Positions 57,982 through 64,000 of a stretch of 64,000 bases of DNA are shown one piece after another. A model generated the notes under the pieces. The model saw nothing but the letters and a program-made list of their open reading frames with translations. It was not told where the DNA came from and made no database searches. Made by a program: the position numbers and the translations under genes. The stretch is from Natribaculum luteum. Its GTDB lineage: Archaea; Halobacteriota; Halobacteria; Halobacteriales; Natrialbaceae. The first letter of the stretch is position 1, and every line of letters begins with the position of its first letter. The stretch spans positions 2,965,199 to 3,029,198 of the forward strand of contig NZ_CP095397.1 of NCBI RefSeq assembly GCF_023008545.1. Reading direction: 5' to 3'.

Positions 57982-59332
57982 CGAGCGAGCGGAGGACGTC
58001 GGTCGGGAGGCGAGCCTCGAGTATCCCGAAACCGACTGGCGTGGCTTCTTCGAGAGTCACTTCGGGCCGTCGATGCTCTGGGCGCTGATCAGCATCGGCG
58101 GGAGCCACATCGTCCTGGCACCGACGCTCGGAGGGACCTTCGGCCTCGCGGCGATCTGGATGTTCGGACTCATCTACCTCGCGAAGTACGGGGCCTGGGA
58201 GCTCGGTATCCGGTACAACTACGGCGTCGGATCGAACCCGATCGAGGGGTACCGCGACCTTCCGGGGCCGAAAAACTGGGCGCTATGGCTGACGATTCTC
58301 GTGTTCACGGTCATGTACACGTTCATCACGGCGAGTGTGGGGATGAGCACCGCGGCGTTCGTCGCCGCACTCACGCCCGAGTGGTTCACCGCCGCCTGGG
58401 CGTACGTCACGTTCGTCGGTGGTGCCGGCGTGCTCGTCCTGGTCTCTCGATACAGCCTGCTCGAGAAGGCGCTGATCGGCTTTACGGTCGCCCTGGGCGT
58501 ACTCGTCTTGCTCGGCGTGGTCGTCGGGCCGCCGTCACAGGAGGTCGTTCTCGAGACCACGTTCGCGATGCCAGACCTGACGGGGCCGGTGTTCGTCGGC
58601 CTGTTTGCCGCCGCCGCGGGCTTCGCGCCGACCGGCTTCAGCACGAGCATCCTGATCGGCAGCTGGAGCATGGCCAAGGGCGAAGGCGCGAGTGAACTCC
58701 ACGAGAAGGGGCTCGACCCCGACGATCCGAAGTACCACGACTACATCCGGGCGTGGATCAAGACCGGCCGACGCGACTTCAACATCGGCTACGTGTTCAG
58801 CTTCCTGCTGATCGTCGCGATGGTGATCCTGGCGTCGAACGTCCTCTATCCGAACCCGCCGACGGACGCCAACCTCGCTTTCGCTATCGGGAACATCCTG
58901 AGCGAGTCGTTCGGCGACTGGTCGTACTACGCCATGCTGGTCGGCGCGTTCGCGGCGCTTTACTCGACGGTCATCACGCTCCTCGACGGGTCGGCACGTG
59001 CGACGGGCGACATCCTCCCGATGGCACTCGAGGACGAGAGCATCGACAGCGAACGCGTCCGCAAACTCGTCGTCGTCGGCGTCGTCGTCGTCAGCAGTGC
59101 GACGGTCGTCGCGCTCGGCGAGGTGCCCGTGACGCTGTTGCTCTACGTCGCCGCGATCCTCGCGGTCACGGAGATCTTCTTCTATCCGGCCAACTGGTAC
59201 GTCGTCGAGAAGAACTTGCCCGAGCCGTTCCGCCCCTCCCGGGCCTGGCACGTCTACTACGTCGTCAGTCTGGTGCTCGTGTTGATCTTCGGCGCGATGG
59301 GTGCGGCGGTTCGCCTCGGGTTCATCGGCTGA
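57974..59332 (+). CDS. Divergent Nramp-like divalent cation transporter
   Basis: 452 aa from ATG 57974 (MASERAEDVGREASLEYPET); ATG 57938 would add 12 residues. Eleven or so membrane segments with the Nramp/APC fold: TM1 HFGPSMLWALISIGGSHIVL, TM6 GLFAAAAGFAPTGFSTSILI, and LLDGSARATGDILPMALEDE later. The DPGN of TM1 and the MPH of TM6 that bind transition metals in true Nramps are absent (GGSH, GFAP instead), so the ion may differ, as in the Nramp-related Mg or Al groups. Cytoplasmic acidic loop between TM6 and TM7 (EKGLDPDDPKYHDYIRAWIK). Confidence 0.82.
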   Translation: MASERAEDVGREASLEYPETDWRGFFESHFGPSMLWALISIGGSHIVLAPTLGGTFGLAAIWMFGLIYLAKYGAWELGIRYNYGVGSNPIEGYRDLPGPKNWALWLTILVFTVMYTFITASVGMSTAAFVAALTPEWFTAAWAYVTFVGGAGVLVLVSRYSLLEKALIGFTVALGVLVLLGVVVGPPSQEVVLETTFAMPDLTGPVFVGLFAAAAGFAPTGFSTSILIGSWSMAKGEGASELHEKGLDPDDPKYHDYIRAWIKTGRRDFNIGYVFSFLLIVAMVILASNVLYPNPPTDANLAFAIGNILSESFGDWSYYAMLVGAFAALYSTVITLLDGSARATGDILPMALEDESIDSERVRKLVVVGVVVVSSATVVALGEVPVTLLLYVAAILAVTEIFFYPANWYVVEKNLPEPFRPSRAWHVYYVVSLVLVLIFGAMGAAVRLGFIG

Positions 59333-59368
59333 CCGCGCCTGCGCCTGCGGGCTCGTTTTCCGTCGCGA

Positions 59369-60460
59369 TCAGAGCACGTCCATCGCGTCGAGGCGTTCGG
59401 GCAGGTAGGTGTCCGTCACGAAGTCGAGGCCGCGAGACGCCAGTGCCTGCTGTTCTGCCTTCTTGTCGATGTCTAGCTGGAGTTCGATCTGTTCTTCCCA
59501 GTAGTCGGTCTGAAAGCGCGGGTCCTCGAGTTCGCTCTCCAAGGCGTTCCTGTCGGAGTCGCTGAGTGGGTCGGTCGGCAGGTCGTACTCGACGATGTCC
59601 GCCGGCTGGATGCCGACGAACTGTGCTTCCGGCGTCGCGAGGTACTCCGAGAGGTGTGCGGACTTGATCGAGCCGTAGGCGACGGAGCCGTAGATGCGGT
59701 ACGACCACGGGTCGCCGTCGGTAAAGACCGTCACTGGCAGGTCGAGTTCGTCGTGGAGTCGCTTCGTGATCCGTCGGGTCGCCCGCGCGGGCTGCCCTTT
59801 GAGGTGGACGATCAGCGCGTTGTACTCCTCGTCGAAGCCGTTCTCGACGAGTCGATCGCGCATCCCGCCGGTCTCCACTGCGAGGATGAAGTCGGCGTCG
59901 TTGTCGAGAAAGTCGATCGTGTCGGGGTTGTTCGGGATCTGGTAGCCCCCCTCGCCGACGTCTTTCTGACAGTGGATCTCGCGCTCGCCACGACGGGTCT
60001 GTTCGCGCAGGTGCAGCGGCCCCATGATCGTCGCGCCGGACTCCTCGGGGCGCATGTGAAAGTCCTCGCGGGTCACGCCGGAGACGATCTCCAGGTCCTC
60101 GATCAGTCCGTTGGACTCGTCCTGGTCCGAAAACTGGGCGTTCTCGTTGTCCCAGCTCTCCGAGAGGTAGTAGAGTTCACGCAGCGTCGACGAGCGCTCC
60201 TCCTCGAGCTGGTCCGCCAGGAACTCGATCGTGTAGACGGCCTTGAGAAGCTTCCGCGCGCCGCGGACCGAGTTCGCAGACCGGGTCGAGGTGCGGTCGC
60301 CGTAGACCCACACGCCTTTCTCCTCGTCGTACTCGATGTTGCTCTTCGTCCGCGTCGGCACGGACATGTGCGGGATCTCTCCCAGTTCGAACTGGTCGTA
60401 AAACTGCGCCGCGAGGTCGATCAGTTGCTCTCTGGCCTGCTGGTCGTTGTCTGCGCTCAT
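59369..60460 (-). CDS. top6A: DNA topoisomerase VI subunit A
   Basis: 363 aa Spo11-like catalytic subunit that cuts both DNA strands through a tyrosine. The winged-helix with the catalytic Tyr is in [20 protein letters not shown]; the Toprim acidic residues are in [20 protein letters not shown] and [20 protein letters not shown]. Its ATG overlaps the top6B stop (4 nt). Works with subunit B in decatenation and supercoil relaxation. Confidence 0.96.
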   Translation of the reverse strand: MSADNDQQAREQLIDLAAQFYDQFELGEIPHMSVPTRTKSNIEYDEEKGVWVYGDRTSTRSANSVRGARKLLKAVYTIEFLADQLEEERSSTLRELYYLSESWDNENAQFSDQDESNGLIEDLEIVSGVTREDFHMRPEESGATIMGPLHLREQTRRGEREIHCQKDVGEGGYQIPNNPDTIDFLDNDADFILAVETGGMRDRLVENGFDEEYNALIVHLKGQPARATRRITKRLHDELDLPVTVFTDGDPWSYRIYGSVAYGSIKSAHLSEYLATPEAQFVGIQPADIVEYDLPTDPLSDSDRNALESELEDPRFQTDYWEEQIELQLDIDKKAEQQALASRGLDFVTDTYLPERLDAMDVL

Positions 60461-62907
60461 TGATCAGTTACGGTGAGTTTCTCGGTTTCGACCCCTTTCA
60501 CGTCGAGGTCGAACGATGCGTCGTCGGCCACCTCGTACTCGAGGACGGCCTCGTCGCCGCTTCCGACGTCTGTCTCCCACTTGACGAACCACTCGCCGTC
60601 CATCTCGACGACGGTCGCACCGTCGCTCAGGTGCGTCGGTTCGGCGGTAACGATGTCGGTGAGCTCGAGCGACTCGTTCGTACTCGAGTGATTCTCGACG
60701 ACGATCTCGACGGCCTGGCCGTCGCCGTTTGCCTCGACGCTGCGTTCGACGAGGACGTTGTTCATGATGCGGGCCAGCGCGTCGTCGATGTTCGGCTCGT
60801 CGTTGCCGGTGACCTCCGCGACCTTCCGGGCCATCTCGGGGAGGATCTCGCCGAGGACGTTCTGTTTGCGCCGGCGTTTCTGCATCGAACGGCGCTTGTT
60901 GAGGTAGCTCTTGAGTTCGCGGGCGGCTTCCCGGATCGCGAGTTCGATCTCGTCTTCGATCTCGGGGACGTTCGCGACCGCGTCTTTCGACTCGCTTGTG
61001 AACGGGACGTTCGTCGAGGCGACGTGGACCATGATCACGGCCGGACCGTTGGGCAGGCCGGAGCCGCCGGGCTGGTCGAGTCCGTAGTTGCGCCAGCCGA
61101 TCGACTTCACGACGTCGGTCGTCGCACACGCTCCGCGCTGGTAGACCAGCGGCACGCGGTTCGCAAATCGGAGGACGTCGACGCTGCCCTCTGCCTCGAG
61201 GTCGCCGCCGTAGGCGATCCCCGCTTCGACGATGAACGGGTCGCCGCCGTGGACTTCGGCGTCGCGAGTCGCGGCGGCGTAGAAGTCCGCCTCGAACTCC
61301 TTTTTGAGGCCCGCCTCGATGAGGTCTGCCGAGATGGGCGAGAGACACCGCGTTGGCGGTGCCATGATGTCGGTCGCGCGCATCGCGTCGACGAGGTCGC
61401 TCGCGGCGTCCCGGTCGTCGGCGAGTTCGCGCACGAGCGGCGGATCGTCGGGAACGGTGACCATGACGTCCCAGACGGCGTCGGTGACGTTCTCGCGGGC
61501 GGTGTCACCGAATGCGACGTCGTCGTACTCCTCGGTGAGGTCGGCGGCGCGGTCGACGTATTCCCGGAGTCGACCGCAGGTGAGTCGGTGCCGCGAGTCG
61601 TCCGCGTCCTCGAACTTGCCCGCCAGTCGCGTCGCGAACGCGTGGACGACCTCGTCGTCCTTGCGAGTGCTCGTCGCCTCGTCTGTGAGTTCGTAGAGGT
61701 CGGCGACGGTTCGCGGCTCTTCGTCCGCGTGGGGTTCGTCTCCCTCCTCGACCTCGAGGCCGGCGATCGTCCGCCAGGCCGCCTCGGCGGCGTTCTCCTG
61801 GACGGTGTCGCCGAACGTCGTTCCGTACTCCTCGGTGACTGACTCCGCGCTCGAGGCGACGACCTCGAGGAGTTCGTGGTGTGCGATCCGGTCGGCGTCA
61901 GCGACCGCCTCGGCGATCGTCTCGGCGAAGGCGGTCGTCGCCTCGGCTCCCTTGTTCGCCGTCGCCGCCTCGACGGCGGTGGCGACGTTGGCGTCTTCAC
62001 TACCCGTCGGCGTCGTCCAGCTCATCTCGCGACCGTAGTAGCGATCGCGGAAGGCGTCGATGACCGAGTCGGCGGTCTTCTTGCCGACGCGCGTGAACTC
62101 CTCCTGGAGGAAGCCGGAGATCGAGTGTGAGTCCGTAGCAGAGAGCATCTTCATCACGGTCCCGAGTTCGACTCCGTGGGGGTGGGGTCTGATCTCCTCT
62201 GTCTCCTCGGGGAGCTGGTCGGTCGCCCGCTCGAACTTGAAGTGCGCCTTGGGTTCCCGGAGCTCGAGTCTGGCGTGGGGGTTGACGACCGCCGTGTGCT
62301 TGACGTAATCGTGAAGCTGGCTCCGGGCGCGCATGTTCGCCTCCATCTCGAGTTCGATGCGCGTGCCGTGGGGGCGGTCCCAGCTTGTCGTCTCGTCGAC
62401 GCTGATCTCGGGTTCGTTCTCGTCGGTGTCGACGATGAGTTCGAAGTACTGTGCCTCGTCTGCTTCCTGCGTTCGACTCGTGATCTTCGCCGGCTTGCCG
62501 CTTGTCAGCTGGGAGTAGAGCACGGCGGCGGAGATCCCGATCCCCTGCTGGCCACGTGACTGCTCTCTCACATGAAACCTGGACCCATATAGTAATTTGC
62601 CGAATACTTTCGGAAGCGATTCCTTCGTCAGCCCCGGCCCATTGTCTTCTACGATTAGCTGATAATAGTCTCCTTCCTCTTTAATTTCGATATATATATC
62701 GGGGAGGATACCGGCTTCTTCGGCGGCGTCCAAAGCGTTGTCGACGGCCTCCTTGACGGCCGTGACGAGACCTCGAGCGCCGCTGTCGAAGCCGAGCATG
62801 TGCTTGTTCTTCTCGAAGAACTCGGCGATGGAGATCGCACGCTGGTTCTCTGCCAGCTCCTCGGCGATCCCCGGCTCGTCGCCGAGTGTCGACTGGAACG
62901 ACGTCAT
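60457..62907 (-). CDS. top6B: DNA topoisomerase VI subunit B
   Basis: 816 aa, longer than the roughly 530 residues of Sulfolobus. GHKL ATP site: [40 protein letters not shown] and [20 protein letters not shown]. The central H2TH and transducer regions follow, interrupted by an acidic insertion (about residues 300-510, rich in Ala/Glu/Asp) that is common in haloarchaeal Top6B. The C-terminal beta-domain (SNVNESLEL-type, [20 protein letters not shown]) is present. First gene of the top6B-top6A operon. Confidence 0.96.
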   Translation of the reverse strand: MTSFQSTLGDEPGIAEELAENQRAISIAEFFEKNKHMLGFDSGARGLVTAVKEAVDNALDAAEEAGILPDIYIEIKEEGDYYQLIVEDNGPGLTKESLPKVFGKLLYGSRFHVREQSRGQQGIGISAAVLYSQLTSGKPAKITSRTQEADEAQYFELIVDTDENEPEISVDETTSWDRPHGTRIELEMEANMRARSQLHDYVKHTAVVNPHARLELREPKAHFKFERATDQLPEETEEIRPHPHGVELGTVMKMLSATDSHSISGFLQEEFTRVGKKTADSVIDAFRDRYYGREMSWTTPTGSEDANVATAVEAATANKGAEATTAFAETIAEAVADADRIAHHELLEVVASSAESVTEEYGTTFGDTVQENAAEAAWRTIAGLEVEEGDEPHADEEPRTVADLYELTDEATSTRKDDEVVHAFATRLAGKFEDADDSRHRLTCGRLREYVDRAADLTEEYDDVAFGDTARENVTDAVWDVMVTVPDDPPLVRELADDRDAASDLVDAMRATDIMAPPTRCLSPISADLIEAGLKKEFEADFYAAATRDAEVHGGDPFIVEAGIAYGGDLEAEGSVDVLRFANRVPLVYQRGACATTDVVKSIGWRNYGLDQPGGSGLPNGPAVIMVHVASTNVPFTSESKDAVANVPEIEDEIELAIREAARELKSYLNKRRSMQKRRRKQNVLGEILPEMARKVAEVTGNDEPNIDDALARIMNNVLVERSVEANGDGQAVEIVVENHSSTNESLELTDIVTAEPTHLSDGATVVEMDGEWFVKWETDVGSGDEAVLEYEVADDASFDLDVKGVETEKLTVTDQ

Positions 62908-63041
62908 CGTCCCTGTGTATCAGCGGCGGGGGTAAAAGGTGTGCGCTACCGGAGTGAAAGTGGTTGCCACCACTAGCGGCGGTTGTCGTCCGACGAATCC
63001 CACACAGCGTGCCGCGTATGCTGCTGTGTCCGGAAAATCGC

Positions 63042-63073
63042 TACGCGCGAGCGCGCGTACGTGAGTTTTATTA
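63042..63073 (+). promoter_or_regulatory. gyrB promoter with alternating purine-pyrimidine tract
   Basis: TACGCGCGAGCGCGCGTACG (63042-63061) is an almost perfectly alternating tract, followed at once by TTTTATTA (63066-63073), a TATA-like box 33-40 bp upstream of the gyrB ATG. Alternating tracts next to a TATA box make the haloarchaeal bop promoter sensitive to supercoiling, so a similar role for gyrB is reasonable. Upstream, CACAGC...GCTGTG forms an inverted repeat (63003-63027). Confidence 0.5.
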
Positions 63074-63105
63074 CCCCCGGTACACTACCCGGAAACAGGT
63101 TTCTC

Positions 63106-64000
63106 ATGTCCCAGGAAAGCGAGTACGGCGCCGGACAGATCCAGGTTCTGGAAGGCCTGGAGGCCGTGCGAAAACGCCCGGCGATGTACATCGGTTCTAC
63201 GGATTCTCGAGGGCTCCACCACCTCGTCTACGAAGTGGTGGACAACTCGATCGACGAGGCACTGGCTGGCTACTGTGACGACATCACCGTCACCATCCAC
63301 GACGACGGCGGGGTGAGCGTCGCAGACGACGGCCGGGGCATTCCGGTCGACACCCACGAAGAGTACGATCGGCCGGCCCTCGAGGTGATCCTCACCGTCC
63401 TCCACGCCGGCGGCAAGTTCGACAACAAGTCCTACCAGGTCTCCGGCGGTCTCCACGGCGTCGGCGTCAGCGTCGTCAACGCACTCTCGAAGCGCCTGGA
63501 AGTCGAGGTCAGACGTGACGGCGCGGTCTGGCACCACCGATTCGACCGCGGCGAACCCAAGGGCGACCTCGAGCGCGTTCGCGACCTCGAACCCGACGAG
63601 GAGACGGGGACGGCGATCACGTTCTGGCCGGACGACGACATCTTCGAGACCGACGAGTTCGCCTTCTCGACGCTCTCGAACCGGCTTCGCGAACTCGCGT
63701 TTCTCAACTCCGGCGTCCGGATCACCCTCCGCGACGAGCGCGTCGACGACGGCGTCCGCGAGGAGACCTACGAGTACGAAGGCGGCATCCGCGAGTTCGT
63801 CGAGTACTTGAACGAGACCCGGGCGGCGATGCACCCGGACGTCATCTACTTCGAGGACGAAGACGAGAACATCCAGGTCGAGGTGGCGATGCAGGCCACC
63901 GAGGAGCTGCAAGGGTCGATCCACGCCTTCGCGAACAACATCAACACGCGCGAGGGCGGGACCCACCTCACCGGCTTCAAGACCGCGCTGACTCGAGTCG
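63106..64000 (+). CDS. gyrB: DNA gyrase subunit B, 5' part
   Basis: 298 codons visible from ATG 63106 before the right edge. MSQESEYGAGQIQVLEGLEA, VRKRPAMYIGSTDSRGLHHL, EVVDNSIDEALAGYCDDITV, VADDGRGIPVDTHEEYDRPA, VLHAGGKFDNKSYQVSGGLH and GVGVSVVNALSKRLEVEVRR form the GHKL ATPase domain; the transducer begins about residue 220. Bacterial-type gyrase acquired by haloarchaea. Its divergence from top6B/top6A is a conserved haloarchaeal arrangement. Confidence 0.97.
   Translation, partial: MSQESEYGAGQIQVLEGLEAVRKRPAMYIGSTDSRGLHHLVYEVVDNSIDEALAGYCDDITVTIHDDGGVSVADDGRGIPVDTHEEYDRPALEVILTVLHAGGKFDNKSYQVSGGLHGVGVSVVNALSKRLEVEVRRDGAVWHHRFDRGEPKGDLERVRDLEPDEETGTAITFWPDDDIFETDEFAFSTLSNRLRELAFLNSGVRITLRDERVDDGVREETYEYEGGIREFVEYLNETRAAMHPDVIYFEDEDENIQVEVAMQATEELQGSIHAFANNINTREGGTHLTGFKTALTRV

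Overview
This window is GC-rich chromosomal DNA from a haloarchaeon, most likely a member of the Natrialbales (Natrinema/Haloterrigena-like). The evidence is the strongly acidic proteomes of nearly all predicted genes, Tat signal peptides on exported proteins, TATA-driven leaderless genes, a form III RuBisCO, HMG-CoA synthase for isoprenoid lipids, topoisomerase VI, replication factor C large subunit, and many haloarchaea-only small proteins. Most genes are housekeeping; short decayed or mobile patches lie between them.

Layout. 1-6 kb: 5' part of a selenium-binding protein/methanethiol oxidase (runs off the left edge), a small unknown protein, a Tat-exported DsbA-like protein, an MFS exporter with less GC-biased codons, tRNA-Val(CAC) and a frameshifted relic. 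6-16.5 kb: metallo-beta-lactamase hydrolase, adenine deaminase, PduO-type cobalamin adenosyltransferase, zinc ribbon, Nudix, glycine decarboxylase PA/PB, AI-2E family permease, HMG-CoA synthase. 16.6-20 kb: a large pilin-like von Willebrand A surface protein followed by about 1 kb of gene debris, including a broken piece of HMG-CoA synthase. 20-30 kb: DUF2150, TatD, NYN, fused spermidine synthase, GcvT-GcvH, HAD, an HTH regulator, membrane proteins, AzlCD. 30-37 kb: Tat-exported M14 peptidase, CPBP protease, a VapBC-like toxin-antitoxin pair wedged in front of rfcL with duplicated debris on its left. 37-43 kb: biotin cluster bioB-bioU-bioF-bioD and RuBisCO. 43-49 kb: acidic protein, thioredoxin, succinyl-CoA ligase, FilR1-type regulator, UspA. 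49-59 kb: a run of cation transport genes (VIT1-like, DUF211, P-type Ca-ATPase, GDT1-like, ZIP, Na/Ca exchanger, and after tRNA-Glu a divergent Nramp). 59-64 kb: topoisomerase VI A/B divergent from gyrB (runs off the right edge).

The most unusual signal is not a gene. Two unrelated families of 78-108 bp palindromic elements (three good copies each, plus one decayed copy of the first) are each bounded by a perfect 3-bp direct repeat that reads TGA on one strand. In five of six intact copies one of those TGAs is the stop codon of the adjacent gene. This looks like MITE-type elements that insert into stop codons while duplicating, and so preserving, the stop. Other points worth checking: a BirA-type inverted repeat across the bioB start, a suicide-enzyme BioU replacing BioA, an orphan 33-codon copy of an antitoxin tail translationally overlapped with a CPBP protease, and palindromic copies of tRNA 3' ends downstream of both tRNA genes.
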